From: Marivivens aquimaris
GTDB taxonomy: Bacteria > Pseudomonadota > Alphaproteobacteria > Rhodobacterales > Rhodobacteraceae
Reading direction: 5' to 3'
Length of the DNA stretch: 64,000 nucleotides
NCBI RefSeq assembly: GCF_015220045.1
Contig: NZ_JADBGB010000001.1
Location: 2,597,001 to 2,661,000 of the forward strand
How positions within the stretch are numbered: position 1 is the first letter of the stretch; every line of letters starts with the position of its first letter. Positions 1 through 9,776 of the stretch are shown here, one piece after another. Made by a program: the position numbers and the translations under genes. Under the pieces are notes generated by a model. That model did not search any database and was not told the origin of the DNA. It worked only from the letters and a program-made list of their open reading frames with translations.

Positions 1-1
1 G

Positions 2-115
2 ATTACGTGGATCCAGAACAAATACATGGACACCCCGTTCTTCCGCGCCGCATTCCAAGTCGTCGTCGGCGGCGCGCTGGTGTTTGCCGCAGGTGCCCTG
101 ATCGGGGCAGGCTAG
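2..115 (+). CDS. C-terminal fragment of a membrane protein, possibly MbfA/VIT-type
   Basis: The gene enters from the left edge and only its last 37 residues are visible, ending at a TAG. The fragment has a short polar stretch followed by a hydrophobic, glycine/alanine-rich helix (FQVVVGGALVFAAGALIG). This looks like the final transmembrane segment of a VIT/CCC1-type iron transporter domain, such as the rubrerythrin-VIT fusion MbfA of alphaproteobacteria. That assignment rests on general resemblance of a very short tail and could be wrong. About 115 bases of non-coding sequence separate it from gpmI. Confidence 0.4.
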   Translation: MTWIQNKYMDTPFFRAAFQVVVGGALVFAAGALIGAG

Positions 116-230
116 TCACGATCTGCGAAAAATCGCTGTTCCACGCAGTATTTTCATACCGCCGAAACTGTAGGGCTGTTCCTTGGCCCGACGGAACGCT
201 AAGACTTGCCCGAGTATGAAGGAGCCGATT

Positions 231-1751
231 ATGAGCCGACCCAAACCCGTTGTCCTGTGTATTCTCGACGGTTGGGGTAAGCGCGCGGACAGCACCGCCA
301 ACGCGCCTGCCCTTGCGAACACCCCCACTTTCGACCGCCTCCAGTCGGAATGCCCGACGGCAGAGCTGATTACGCACGGTCCGGACGTCGGCCTTCCCAC
401 CGGCCAGATGGGCAACTCCGAAGTCGGCCACACAAACATTGGCGCGGGCCGCGTCGTGGCGATGGACCTCGGCCAGATCGACCTTTCGATGGAAGACGGC
501 AGCTTCAGTGAGAAAGAAGCGCTTCTCGCTTTCATCGACAAGCTAAAGCAAACCGGCGGCCGCGCGCACTTGATGGGCGTTGTGTCGGACGGCGGTGTTC
601 ACGGTCACATCGACCACATCGTCTCGGCAGCCAAGGTTCTCCGCGATGCGGGCCTGCCTGTCGTACTGCACGCGATCACCGATGGCCGCGATGTCGCGCC
701 GAAGTCGGCTGACGGTTTCATGAAGGACCTGCTCGACCGTCTGCCAGAGGGCTGCGATGTCGTCACCGTGACGGGCCGCTACTACGCGATGGACCGCGAC
801 AACCGCTGGGAACGCGTTTCGACCGCCTATGAGGCGATGGTCGACGGCAAAGGTCAGTTCACCGCCGACAACGCCGCTCAGGCCGTCAAAGATGCCTACG
901 GTCGCGACGAAATGGACGAGTTCATCAAGGCGACCGTCATCGGCGATTATGATGGCGTGAAAGAGGGCGACGGCCTGTTCTGCCTGAACTTCCGCGCTGA
1001 CCGTGCCCGCGAAATCCTCGCTGCAATCGGCAACCCCGAATTTGACGGTTTTGATCGTGGCGAACTGCCACCGTTTGCCGCTCTGCTCGGCATGGTGCAG
1101 TACTCGTCGGCCCACAACGAGTGGTACGAGACCGTTTTCCCGAAGCGCGAAATCGTCAACACTCTCGGCGCTTGGGTCGCCAAGCACGGCCTGACCCAAT
1201 TCCGTCTGGCGGAGACCGAGAAATACCCGCACGTCACGTTCTTCCTAAACGGCGGCAAAGAAGAGCCCGAGGAAGGCGAAGATCGCTACATGCCGAAATC
1301 GCCCAAGGTCGCGACCTATGACCTTCAGCCCGAAATGTCGGCGCCTGAGGTGACCGAGAAGTTCGTGGAAGCCATCGAGAAAGGCTACGACCTGATCGTC
1401 ACCAACTACGCCAACCCCGATATGGTCGGCCACACCGGCGATCTGGATGCCGCGATCAAGGCTTGCGAAGCCGTCGATCAGGGTCTGACCAAGGTCGTTG
1501 CCGCGCTTGAAAAAGCAGGCGGTGCGATGGTCATTACCGCTGACCACGGCAACTGCGAAACCATGGTCGATCCGGAGACAGGCGGCGCGCACACCGCGCA
1601 CACGTTGAACCACGTTTCGGTCGCTGTATTCGGCGCGCCCGAAGGCACGACGCTCCGCAACGGTCGCCTCGCGGACCTCGCTCCGACCATTCTGGACCTC
1701 ATGGGACTGGAGAAACCGGAAGAGATGACCGGGGAAAGCCTGATCAAGTGA
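231..1751 (+). CDS. gpmI: 2,3-bisphosphoglycerate-independent phosphoglycerate mutase
   Basis: Cytoplasmic glycolytic and gluconeogenic enzyme that interconverts 3- and 2-phosphoglycerate using two Mn ions and a phosphoserine intermediate. The 506-residue protein matches the usual family length. It carries the N-terminal metal motif CILDGWG, the catalytic serine in MGNSEVGHTNIGAGR (Ser63), and the C-terminal metal motifs NYANPDMVGHTGD and TADHGNCE. The ATG at 231 is preferred over an in-frame ATG at 183 because a clear AAGGAG lies 7-8 bases before it and family members start at this MSRPKP-like sequence. The stop overlaps the next gene by one base, so gpmI, the EnvC-like gene and ctpA probably form one operon. 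Confidence 0.96.
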   Translation: MSRPKPVVLCILDGWGKRADSTANAPALANTPTFDRLQSECPTAELITHGPDVGLPTGQMGNSEVGHTNIGAGRVVAMDLGQIDLSMEDGSFSEKEALLAFIDKLKQTGGRAHLMGVVSDGGVHGHIDHIVSAAKVLRDAGLPVVLHAITDGRDVAPKSADGFMKDLLDRLPEGCDVVTVTGRYYAMDRDNRWERVSTAYEAMVDGKGQFTADNAAQAVKDAYGRDEMDEFIKATVIGDYDGVKEGDGLFCLNFRADRAREILAAIGNPEFDGFDRGELPPFAALLGMVQYSSAHNEWYETVFPKREIVNTLGAWVAKHGLTQFRLAETEKYPHVTFFLNGGKEEPEEGEDRYMPKSPKVATYDLQPEMSAPEVTEKFVEAIEKGYDLIVTNYANPDMVGHTGDLDAAIKACEAVDQGLTKVVAALEKAGGAMVITADHGNCETMVDPETGGAHTAHTLNHVSVAVFGAPEGTTLRNGRLADLAPTILDLMGLEKPEEMTGESLIK

Positions 1752-2872
1752 TGTTCCGCGCAGCGGCAATTGTATTTGCTCTTTGGTCCGGTGCCGCAAT
1801 GGCGGAAACCGGTCCGGCAGAAGCTGCGCAGGCGGCGGTGCAGCGGATCGAATCCGCTGCGCTGATGCTCGACGATGCGTCCTCGGCAGATGACCGCGTT
1901 GCGGCGTTGACCGAAACCGTTCGAGCATACGAGGAGGGCCTCATCTCCCTCCGCGAGGGGCTGCGCAGGGCATCAATCCGCCAGACGACTTTGGAGCAAC
2001 GGCTTGAGGCGAAATCGGACGAGATTGCCAACCTGCTTGGCGTTCTACAGTCGATGAGCCGCTCCCCCGCTCCTGTCCTGCTGCTTCATCCGGCTGGTGC
2101 ACTCGGCACGGCACGGTCGGGAATGATCGTGGCGGATGTGACACCTGCGCTTCAGGATCAGGCAAACGAGCTGAAGGCCGAGCTGGAAGAGGTCGCCACC
2201 CTGCGTGACCTTCAGGCGAACGCTGCCGAAATGCTGTCGGAGGGCCTCGACGGAGCGCAAGCGGCGCGCACCGCGCTGTCCGAAGCGGTTTCCAAGCGCG
2301 AAGATCTGCCCCAACGCTTTGTCGAAGATCAGGTGCAGATGGCGCTGCTGATCGCGTCCGTTGAAACACTCGATGCACTGGCCAGTGGGCTCGACGATAC
2401 CATCAATGGCGACGTCACGGGCGTTGCCCCTGATGCGCTGGCACTGCGCGGAGAGATCCCGCTCCCTGTTCAAGGGCGCATCCTGCGCGGCTTCAACGAA
2501 GAAGACCTTGCCGGCATCGTTCGTCCAGGCACGCTGATTGCAACGCAGCCTCGCACAATGGTGGTGACGCCGGTCGCGGCGACACTCCGTTTTCGCGGAC
2601 AATTGCTCGACTACGGTAACGTCGTGGTGACTGAGCCCGCTGCGGGCATCCTTTTCATTTACGCCGGACTGGCAGATGTGTTTGGTGAGGTCGGTGACGT
2701 GCTGCCTACCGGAACGCCGGTCGGCCTGATGGGAGGCGATGCGCCTCTCGTTGACGAGATTTTGACCGATCTTGACGCAGGAGCGGGCGCACGCGCGACG
2801 GAGAGCCTTTATCTCGAAGTGCGAGAGGGGCAAACTCCGGTAGACCCCGCGACTTGGTTCGCGATCGAATAG
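1751..2872 (+). CDS. EnvC-like murein hydrolase activator with degenerate LytM domain
   Basis: Predicted periplasmic regulator of amidases that split septal peptidoglycan. The 373-residue product has a signal peptide (hydrophobic residues 4-17 ending AMA), a long alpha-helical coiled-coil region over about residues 25-230, and a C-terminal LytM/M23-like domain. The zinc ligands of active M23 peptidases are missing: the usual YAH segment reads IYAGL and the first metal histidine is absent. EnvC-type activators are likewise non-catalytic. The start ATG overlaps the gpmI stop by one base (TGATG); a GTG one codon earlier is possible. The next gene is a C-terminal processing protease, a common alphaproteobacterial arrangement. 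Confidence 0.83.
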   Translation: MFRAAAIVFALWSGAAMAETGPAEAAQAAVQRIESAALMLDDASSADDRVAALTETVRAYEEGLISLREGLRRASIRQTTLEQRLEAKSDEIANLLGVLQSMSRSPAPVLLLHPAGALGTARSGMIVADVTPALQDQANELKAELEEVATLRDLQANAAEMLSEGLDGAQAARTALSEAVSKREDLPQRFVEDQVQMALLIASVETLDALASGLDDTINGDVTGVAPDALALRGEIPLPVQGRILRGFNEEDLAGIVRPGTLIATQPRTMVVTPVAATLRFRGQLLDYGNVVVTEPAAGILFIYAGLADVFGEVGDVLPTGTPVGLMGGDAPLVDEILTDLDAGAGARATESLYLEVREGQTPVDPATWFAIE

Positions 2873-2882
2873 AGGTAGGGAT

Positions 2883-4217
2883 ATGAAAAAATTCGCTTTC
2901 GCCGCAGTGACCGGCACCGTGCTTGGTGTTCTGGCAACGACACAGCTGGCGGGGCCGCTGATCGCACAGGAAAACGACAGCAACGCTACCATCTACGAGC
3001 AAATGGATATGTTCGGCGACATCTTCGACCGTATCCGTGCGCAATACGTCGAAGAAGTCGACGAGAAGGAACTGATCGACGCGGCGATCAACGGTATGTT
3101 GACCTCGCTCGACCCGCACTCCAGCTATCTGTCGCCTGACGACGCTGCCGACATGCGCATCCAGACCACCGGTGAATTCGGCGGTCTTGGTATCGAAGTC
3201 ACGCAGGAAGAAGGCTGGGTCAAAGTTGTCTCCCCAATGGACGGCACCCCTGCCGACGCTGCTGGCGTCATGTCCGGCGACTTCATCACCCACGTCGATG
3301 GCGAGAGCCTGCTTGGCCTGACGCTTGATGAGGCGGTGGAGTTGATGCGCGGTCCGGTTGGCTCCGAAACGATCCTGACGCTGGTTCGCGAAGATACTGC
3401 CGAGCCGTTCGATGTGTCGATTATCCGCGACACCATCAAGCTGACCGCCGTTCGCGCGCGCACTGAAGGCAAAGCCGTCGTTCTGCGTATCGCGACCTTT
3501 AGCGACCAGACCTTCTCCGACCTCGAAGCCGGTCTGCAAGAACAGGTCGAAGAGGCTGGCGGCATCGAAAACGTCAATGGCGTGATCCTCGACCTCCGCA
3601 ACAACCCGGGCGGTCTGCTGAACCAAGCGATCTACGTCGCCGATGCGTTCCTTGACGCGGGCGAGATCGTTTCGACCCGTGGCCGCAACGCCGAAGACGG
3701 TGATCGCTTCAACGCAACACCGGGTGATCTAGCCGAAGGTCTGCCGATTGTTGTGCTGATCAACGGCGGCTCGGCCTCCGCTTCGGAAATCGTGTCGGGC
3801 GCCCTTCAGGATCACCGCCGCGCCATCGTCGTTGGCACGAAGTCCTTTGGTAAGGGCTCGGTCCAGACCCTGATGCCGCTGCGTGGTGACGGTGCGATCC
3901 GTCTGACGACCGCGCGCTACTACACACCGTCGGGTCGCTCGATCCAGTCACTCGGCATTCAGCCGGACATCATCGTCGAACAGCCGATGCCTGCAGAAGT
4001 CAGCGAAGAGGACGAAGGCAACCAGCGCACCCAACGTTCCGAAGCCGATCTGCGCGGCGCTTTGGTTAACGACAGCCTGAGCGAAGACGAGATTCGCCAG
4101 ATCGAAGAAGACGCCGCCGAAGCCGAAGCGACCGCAGCTCTGCGTGATGAAGATTACCAGCTGGCCTACGCGATCGACATCATCCGCGGCCTCAGCGCGC
4201 TGAACACCAAAGAATAA
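2883..4217 (+). CDS. ctpA: S41-family C-terminal processing peptidase
   Basis: Periplasmic serine protease that trims or degrades exported proteins, often cell-wall hydrolases. The 444-residue protein has an N-terminal signal or anchor segment (residues 2-27), a PDZ domain near residues 90-170 with the LGIEV start, and an S41 catalytic domain. The Ser/Lys dyad is visible as the serine in GGSASASEIVSG and the lysine in TKSFGKGSVQT. The C-terminal 70 residues are acidic and probably disordered. It starts 10 bases after the EnvC-like gene behind a GAGGTAGGG ribosome site, consistent with co-transcription. The substrate is not shown by sequence; EnvC partners or amidases are reasonable guesses. 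Confidence 0.93.
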   Translation: MKKFAFAAVTGTVLGVLATTQLAGPLIAQENDSNATIYEQMDMFGDIFDRIRAQYVEEVDEKELIDAAINGMLTSLDPHSSYLSPDDAADMRIQTTGEFGGLGIEVTQEEGWVKVVSPMDGTPADAAGVMSGDFITHVDGESLLGLTLDEAVELMRGPVGSETILTLVREDTAEPFDVSIIRDTIKLTAVRARTEGKAVVLRIATFSDQTFSDLEAGLQEQVEEAGGIENVNGVILDLRNNPGGLLNQAIYVADAFLDAGEIVSTRGRNAEDGDRFNATPGDLAEGLPIVVLINGGSASASEIVSGALQDHRRAIVVGTKSFGKGSVQTLMPLRGDGAIRLTTARYYTPSGRSIQSLGIQPDIIVEQPMPAEVSEEDEGNQRTQRSEADLRGALVNDSLSEDEIRQIEEDAAEAEATAALRDEDYQLAYAIDIIRGLSALNTKE

Positions 4218-4224
4218 CGAAATA

Positions 4225-4247
4225 CCGGCGGCGTTCTGCGCCGCCGG
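4225..4247 (+). terminator. Intercistronic GC-rich hairpin
   Basis: A perfect 9-bp stem (CCGGCGGCG with CGCCGCCGG, loop TTCTG) lies between ctpA and rppH. No T-tract follows, so it may stabilise the upstream mRNA or weakly pause transcription and is unlikely to be a full terminator. Confidence 0.45.
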
Positions 4248-4265
4248 TCCGCCAAGGACCATACT

Positions 4266-4748
4266 GTGACACCCGAAGACATCGCCAAACTCCCCTACCG
4301 CCCCTGCGTCGGCGTGATGCTCGCCAACAAAGAGGGCAAGGTTTTCGTCGGTCAACGCAACGACCGCGACCATGATGCTTGGCAGATGCCCCAAGGCGGT
4401 ATCGACGACGGCGAAGAGCCCAAGACCGCCGCCATTCGCGAGCTTTGGGAAGAAACCGGCGTGACCGATGATCTCGTCGTCCTCGAAGCAGAGACCGAAG
4501 ACTGGGTTGCCTACGATCTGCCCCACGACGTTGTTCCGCACATCTGGAAGGGCAAGTATCGCGGCCAGAAGCAGAAGTGGTTCCTGTTCCGCTTCGAAGG
4601 CACTGACGACCAGATCGATATCCAGTCCGAACACCCCGAGTTCACGACTTGGAAATGGATCGCGGTCGACGAGCTTGTCGACGCCATCGTGCCGTTCAAG
4701 CGCGCCGTTTACGAACAGGTCGTCGCGGAGTTAGGCCCGAAAGTCTAA
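4266..4748 (+). CDS. rppH: RNA pyrophosphohydrolase (Nudix)
   Basis: Removes pyrophosphate from 5'-triphosphorylated RNA, which opens mRNAs to 5'-end-dependent decay; related alphaproteobacterial enzymes also cleave diadenosine polyphosphates. The 160-residue length is typical. The Nudix box is complete in [20 protein letters not shown] followed by TGV, and the family N-terminal YRPCVGVML is present. Translation starts at a GTG. The 3' end overlaps the convergent lytic transglycosylase gene by 4 bases. The position after ctpA suggests it can be read from the same transcript, although the hairpin before it may reduce this. Confidence 0.93.
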   Translation: MTPEDIAKLPYRPCVGVMLANKEGKVFVGQRNDRDHDAWQMPQGGIDDGEEPKTAAIRELWEETGVTDDLVVLEAETEDWVAYDLPHDVVPHIWKGKYRGQKQKWFLFRFEGTDDQIDIQSEHPEFTTWKWIAVDELVDAIVPFKRAVYEQVVAELGPKV

Positions 4749-5929
4749 CCCCTCAGGTACCTCAACATCAGCAAACTCGGCCGCCCGTCTGCGGGCAGGC
4801 CGACGTTGCGCTGCCAGTTGCGCAGTGCAGAACGTGTCTGGCTACCGGGCTTTCCATCGACCGGACCGGCATTGTAACCCATTGCATTCAAACGCCTTTG
4901 CATGTCCGCCGCCTCTTCCGAGGTCAGCGAACGATCGCCGCGCGGCCAGCTCGCCACGAATGGGCCGCCACCCGCGATGCGGTCCGCAAGGTGCCCCACG
5001 CCCATCACATAGGCTTCGGAGTTGTTGTAGCGTTCAATGGTGCGGAAATTGGCGAAGGTCATGAGCGCGACGCCGCTCGCGCCTGCAGGCGTCAGAATGC
5101 CCGCGCTACCGTAGTCCGGCACTGGCTGCCGGTTGGTGCCCACAACGCCCTGCTGCGCCCATTCGGACGGCATACGGCTGACGCTGCGGTCTGACTGGCT
5201 GAAATCGAACGTGCGCGGCAGCAGAACTTCTACCGCCCACGGAACGCCGCGCCGCCAGTTGAAACGGGACAGATAGGAAGCCGTGGATGCCAGCGCGTCG
5301 GTCGGATCATCAGACCAGACGTTGCGGCGACCATCGCCGTCGAAATCAACCGCGTACGCTTCGAACGACGTTGGGATGAATTGGGTGTGACCCATCGCGC
5401 CTGCCCAGCTTCCGGTGAATTGAGCGGGGGCGACGTTGCCTGCCTGAAGGATACGAAGCGCGGCCATCAATTGCGTTTCAAAGAACCGCCCGCGCCGCCC
5501 GTCGTAGGCGAGCGTTGCCAGCGCCTCGATCACGGGGACATCGCCGCGGCGGGTGCCGTAGGCGCTCTCCATCCCCCAGATAGCAGCGACAATATTGGCG
5601 GGCACGCCGTAGGTCGCCTCGATGCGGCCAAGGGTGTTCAACTGTCGTCGATAGGCTTCGCGCCCGTTGGACACGCGGCTGTCAGAGACAACGAGGTCGA
5701 GGTATTCCCAGATCTGACGATTGAATTCGGCCTGATTGCGGTCCCGTTCGACCACGTCCGAATTGTAGCGGACATTTGCGAAGGCTACGTCCAGCCAATC
5801 CTGCCGGATTCCACGCGACCGTGCGCGTGATTTGAACGAGCTCACCCAAGCATCAAAGCCGGATTGGGCCTGCGCAAAGGTGGGAAAAACTGCCAGAGCT
5901 GCGAGGAGCGAGCGGCGGGAGAAGGGCAT
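4745..5929 (-). CDS. MltB-type lytic murein transglycosylase with C-terminal peptidoglycan-binding domain
   Basis: Periplasmic GH103-type enzyme that cleaves glycan strands to 1,6-anhydromuropeptides. The 394-residue product begins with a twin-arginine-like leader ([11 protein letters not shown]) ending in AQA. The catalytic core has the glutamate in IWGMESAYG (Glu121) and the family signature [11 protein letters not shown]. The last 60 residues form a PF01471-type peptidoglycan-binding domain ([20 protein letters not shown]). The ATG at 5929 is chosen over a GTG three codons upstream. No lipobox is seen, so unlike E. coli MltB it should be soluble. Its 3' end overlaps rppH tail-to-tail by 4 bases. 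Confidence 0.9.
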   Translation of the reverse strand: MPFSRRSLLAALAVFPTFAQAQSGFDAWVSSFKSRARSRGIRQDWLDVAFANVRYNSDVVERDRNQAEFNRQIWEYLDLVVSDSRVSNGREAYRRQLNTLGRIEATYGVPANIVAAIWGMESAYGTRRGDVPVIEALATLAYDGRRGRFFETQLMAALRILQAGNVAPAQFTGSWAGAMGHTQFIPTSFEAYAVDFDGDGRRNVWSDDPTDALASTASYLSRFNWRRGVPWAVEVLLPRTFDFSQSDRSVSRMPSEWAQQGVVGTNRQPVPDYGSAGILTPAGASGVALMTFANFRTIERYNNSEAYVMGVGHLADRIAGGGPFVASWPRGDRSLTSEEAADMQRRLNAMGYNAGPVDGKPGSQTRSALRNWQRNVGLPADGRPSLLMLRYLRG

Positions 5930-5998
5930 GATTGGCACCGGTAAATTACTTTACACAGGAACTAGCCCGCACCCTCCGCCTGCCAAATGGGCCTGCGG

Positions 5999-6018
5999 AA
6001 AACCGCCGTTAACGGCGG
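5999..6018 (-). terminator. rnr terminator built over the stop codon
   Basis: The perfect 16-bp palindrome CCGCCGTTAACGGCGG at 6003-6018 contains the rnr stop codon (6009-6011). Read on the minus strand it is followed at once by TTTT, giving a compact intrinsic terminator whose hairpin includes the last codons of the gene. Confidence 0.7.
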
Positions 6019-8267
6019 GTCCGCTTCACCTTGCGCTCTTTGATCGCCGCTTTCTTCTTGGACGTTTTCAGCTTTTTCTTCATCGGCTTACCACCGCGAC
6101 CACGCGCGCCACCGCCATTGGCGATCCGCTTTTCGTCGAGCGTTACGATCTCTGCCGTGATACCACCGGTAACGGGGAGCGCCTCGATCAGTTTGACCGT
6201 GACGCGCTGGCCCATCGCAACGACCATGCCCGATCGAGTGCCGACCAGTTGCTGCGTGTCCTGATGATATTCGAAGAACTCCGTGCCAAGCGTGCGGATC
6301 GGGACCAGCGCGTCGGCGCCGCTTTCGTCCAGCTTCACAAAGACACCGAACTTGGCGATGCCGTTGATCCGGCCGCCGATGATCTCGCCCACACGCTCGG
6401 ACATGAATGCCGCGAGATAGCGGTCGGTCGTGTCGCGCTCCGCCATCATGGAACGGCGCTCGGTGTTGGAAATCTGCTCTGCCGTGGCGTCGAGGTGTTC
6501 GACATCCCAATCAGACAGACCGTCGTTGCCCCACTTGTGCGCCTTGATCAGCGCGCGGTGGACGATGAGGTCGGAATAGCGGCGGATCGGCGAGGTGAAG
6601 TGTGCGTAGTTGCGCAGCGCCAGACCGAAGTGACCGAAGTTCTCGGGGCTGTAATACGCCTGCGTCATCGACCGTAAGGTGGCGATGTTGATTAGCTCGT
6701 CGTTCGGCGTGCCCTCAGCTTGCTGGAGCAGTTGGTTCAGGTGACGGGTTTGCAGAACCTGCCCTTTGGCCAACACCAGACCGCTCGCTTGCGCGACTTC
6801 ACGCAGGTTTTCCAGCTTTTCCTGACCAGGCTCTTCGTGAACGCGGAACAGCAGAGGGGTCCTGTGCTTCACCAGTTCTTCGGCAGCGGCGACGTTGGCC
6901 AGCACCATGAACTCTTCGATCAGCTTGTGAGCATCAAAGCGTTCCTTGAACTGGATCGAAGCAACCTGACCTTCGTCGTTCAGAACGATCTGGCGTTCGG
7001 GCAAATCGAGTTCGAGCGGCTGACGCGCTTCGCGGGCACGTTTCAATGCGGCGTAGGCACCCCAGAGCGGGCGCAGAACAGTATCGACCAGCGGCTCGGT
7101 ACGCTCATCGGGCTCGCCGTTGATAGCTTTCTGAGCGTCCTCGTAGGCCAGCGAAGCCTTCGACTGCATCAGGCCGCGGGTGAAGCGATGGGACAGCTTG
7201 CGACCGTCCTTGTCGATCTTCATCTGCACCGCCATGCAGGCGCGTGGGACGTCTTCGTGCAGCGAGCAGAGGTCGCCCGACAGACGGTCGGGCAGCATCG
7301 GCACAACGCGGTCGGGGAAGTAGCTGGAGTTGCCGCGCTTGCGGGCTTCGCGGTCAAGCTCGGACCCCGGACGCACATAGTGCGCCACGTCGGCAATCGC
7401 GACCCAAAGCAGGAAGCCGCCCTTGTTGTTCGGATCATCGTCAGGGATCGCCAGCACGGCATCGTCGCGGTCGCGCGCGTCGGGCGGATCGATCGTGACC
7501 AGAGGCAGATCGCGCAGGTCTTCGCGGCCCTTCAGGCCAGCGGGTTTGCACTTATCAGCCTCGGCGATGACCTCGTCGGGGAACTGGTCGGGAATGCCGT
7601 GCTGATGGATCGCGATGAGGCTCACGGCCTTCGGCGCGCTGGGGTCGCCCAGACGCGACACAATGCGGGCCTTCGGAAGACCGAGGCGGCCTTTCGGGCC
7701 CGATTGCTCAGCCTCGACCAGTTCGCCGTCCTTGGCACCGTGTTCGGCGTTCGCGGGGACGATCCACTGTTTGTCGGAGCCTTTGTCGACCGGAATGATC
7801 CTGCCACCCTCGTGCGCCTTGCGGTAGATGCCGACAATGCGGAGCGGGTTGGTGCCGACCTTGCGGATCAGGCGGGCGGTGTAGTCGTATTCCTCACCGC
7901 CGACCTCGGTCATCCGCGCCAGAATGCGGTCGCCTTGGCCAAGCCCGTCTTCGTCATTCAGCATCATCAGAATGGTTGGCGCATCACCTTCACCATGCCA
8001 TTCGAGCGGACGCGCCCAGAGGTCGCCATTGTTGTCGGGCGGCAGGATTTGCAGCAGCGAAACCGGCGGCAGCTTTTCGCGGTCACGATAGGACGAACGA
8101 CGGCGCGTCAGCGTGCCTTCGTTCTCCATCTCACGCAGGACGCGCTTGAGGTCGATACGCGCAGCACCTTTGATGCCAAAGGCTTTGGCAATGTCACGCT
8201 TCGCTGCGTGGGTGGGATTGTCGGAAATCCACTGGAGGATTTCCTCTTTCGAAGGAATACGGGTCAT
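6009..8267 (-). CDS. rnr: Ribonuclease R
   Basis: 3'-5' processive exoribonuclease that degrades structured RNA and takes part in rRNA and tmRNA quality control. The 752-residue protein has an N-terminal winged-helix region (about 1-70), cold-shock/OB domains, the RNB catalytic domain with the metal aspartates in TIDPPDARDRDDAV, an S1 domain near residues 625-710, and a Lys/Arg-rich tail (KKKLKTSKKKAAIKERKVKR). The length fits the family. The gene appears monocistronic: 77 bases separate it from dapE and its own terminator overlaps the stop codon. Confidence 0.95.
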   Translation of the reverse strand: MTRIPSKEEILQWISDNPTHAAKRDIAKAFGIKGAARIDLKRVLREMENEGTLTRRRSSYRDREKLPPVSLLQILPPDNNGDLWARPLEWHGEGDAPTILMMLNDEDGLGQGDRILARMTEVGGEEYDYTARLIRKVGTNPLRIVGIYRKAHEGGRIIPVDKGSDKQWIVPANAEHGAKDGELVEAEQSGPKGRLGLPKARIVSRLGDPSAPKAVSLIAIHQHGIPDQFPDEVIAEADKCKPAGLKGREDLRDLPLVTIDPPDARDRDDAVLAIPDDDPNNKGGFLLWVAIADVAHYVRPGSELDREARKRGNSSYFPDRVVPMLPDRLSGDLCSLHEDVPRACMAVQMKIDKDGRKLSHRFTRGLMQSKASLAYEDAQKAINGEPDERTEPLVDTVLRPLWGAYAALKRAREARQPLELDLPERQIVLNDEGQVASIQFKERFDAHKLIEEFMVLANVAAAEELVKHRTPLLFRVHEEPGQEKLENLREVAQASGLVLAKGQVLQTRHLNQLLQQAEGTPNDELINIATLRSMTQAYYSPENFGHFGLALRNYAHFTSPIRRYSDLIVHRALIKAHKWGNDGLSDWDVEHLDATAEQISNTERRSMMAERDTTDRYLAAFMSERVGEIIGGRINGIAKFGVFVKLDESGADALVPIRTLGTEFFEYHQDTQQLVGTRSGMVVAMGQRVTVKLIEALPVTGGITAEIVTLDEKRIANGGGARGRGGKPMKKKLKTSKKKAAIKERKVKRTRR

Positions 8268-8344
8268 TCGGCAGCACTATCATCGGAGCGCAGGGAACGC
8301 ACCGTCCAAATCATACTGCAAACCTAGTCCGTTTTAGCCCGCAA

Positions 8345-9490
8345 TCAGCCGAAATAATCGGTCAGGATGCGAGTGTAGATGGATTTGAGCTGGCCGATCT
8401 GTTCCACCGCCACACGTTCGTCGACTTGGTGCATGGTTTTGCCGACCAGTCCGAACTCCACCACGGGGCAGTGATTTTTCACGAAACGCGCGTCCGAGGT
8501 GCCGCCAGAGGTCGACAGTACGGGCTTGCGGCCAGTTTCTGCCTCGACTGATTTTGCAATCAGATCAGACAGTTCACCGGGCGGGGTGATGAAACTTTCG
8601 CCCGACACCTTCACCTTCATCTGGACTTGGAGGCCGAATTCCTCAGCGACCTTGTCGGCCTCGGCTTGCAGCCATTCAGTGAGGCTCTGCCCGCTGTGAA
8701 GGTCATTATAGCGGATGTTCACAGTCGCACGGCTTTGTGCGGGAATGACGTTCGTCGCGGCGTTTCCGGTGTCGATGGTGACAACGGCAAGCGTCGAGGC
8801 ATCGAAATGTTCGGTGCCCTGATCCAATTCGTGCGAAGACAAACGATCCATTAGGCGCGCCATGGCGGGCATCGGGTTGTTCGCGCGGTGCGGATAGGCG
8901 GCGTGGCCCTGAACGCCGATCACGGTGAACCAAGCGGTCAGCGAACCGCGACGACCGATTTTCATCATCTCGCCCATCTCATTGGGACAAGTCGGCTCTC
9001 CCACGAGGCAGACGCTCATCGCCTCGCCTTCGGCAGCCATCCAGTCGAGCAGCGCGGTCGTGCCGTCTTCAGCGTCGCCTTCTTCATCGCCCGTAATCGC
9101 CAGTGCGATCGAACCATCGGGCGGTGTCTGGCGCACGAAATCAATCGCGGCGGCAGCAAAAGCGGCCACGCCAGATTTCATGTCAGTGGTGCCGCGACCA
9201 TACATAAAGCCGTCTTTGACCTCGGCCCCGAACGGATCGACGGTCCAAGCGTCCAGATCACCAACCGGCACGACATCCGTGTGACCGTTGAAACCGAACG
9301 TCCGGTTCGCGCCTTTGCGGCCCCAGCGAGCGTAGAGGTTCGACGTGCCATTGCGATCCACGCGCGTGCATTCGAAACCTGCCGCCGACAGTTCCGCTTC
9401 GAGCAGAACTAGCGCGCCGCCTTCTTCGGGGGTCACGGACGGGCAACGGACAAGGCGGGCAGTCAGATCGACGGGATCAATGGCGGTCAT
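8345..9490 (-). CDS. dapE: Succinyl-diaminopimelate desuccinylase
   Basis: M20 zinc metallopeptidase-fold enzyme that hydrolyses N-succinyl-LL-diaminopimelate to LL-DAP and succinate in lysine and peptidoglycan-precursor synthesis. Metal and catalytic motifs are present: [28 protein letters not shown] and, at the C-terminus, [12 protein letters not shown]. The 381-residue version starting at 9490 is preferred over a longer frame because a GGAG lies just upstream and the family begins at this [18 protein letters not shown] start. The partner enzyme gene dapD lies 3.6 kb away, also on the minus strand, with a Hint operon between. Confidence 0.95.
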   Translation of the reverse strand: MTAIDPVDLTARLVRCPSVTPEEGGALVLLEAELSAAGFECTRVDRNGTSNLYARWGRKGANRTFGFNGHTDVVPVGDLDAWTVDPFGAEVKDGFMYGRGTTDMKSGVAAFAAAAIDFVRQTPPDGSIALAITGDEEGDAEDGTTALLDWMAAEGEAMSVCLVGEPTCPNEMGEMMKIGRRGSLTAWFTVIGVQGHAAYPHRANNPMPAMARLMDRLSSHELDQGTEHFDASTLAVVTIDTGNAATNVIPAQSRATVNIRYNDLHSGQSLTEWLQAEADKVAEEFGLQVQMKVKVSGESFITPPGELSDLIAKSVEAETGRKPVLSTSGGTSDARFVKNHCPVVEFGLVGKTMHQVDERVAVEQIGQLKSIYTRILTDYFG

Positions 9491-9776
9491 GCGGGTCTCC
9501 TTTCCCGATGCGTAGCCCCACGCGCCGCGTGATGCAATCGGACCAGAAAGTGCATGTGTCGAGTCTGTCACAGACTCCTGTGCGATTTTGCAACTCTGTC
9601 CAATAAGACTAGGTCAGAATGACCATTCGTATATTCTTCATATTCATAAAAATGACCCGAGGCAGGGCGAGCCAGATTCGTGACGTGTGTTTGTTGTCAC
9701 AACTCTGCGGTGTGTGCGTTAGCCGCCAATAAAAATAATTGGACGTACTGACCTTGGCTGAGGCTGAGGCGATCGA

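Noticed and set aside
6720..8327. A 535-codon plus-strand open frame opposite rnr
   Set aside because: It is the antisense frame of a GC-rich RNase R gene with intact catalytic motifs. The translated product shows no recognisable domain, and long antisense frames of this type recur under all large genes here.
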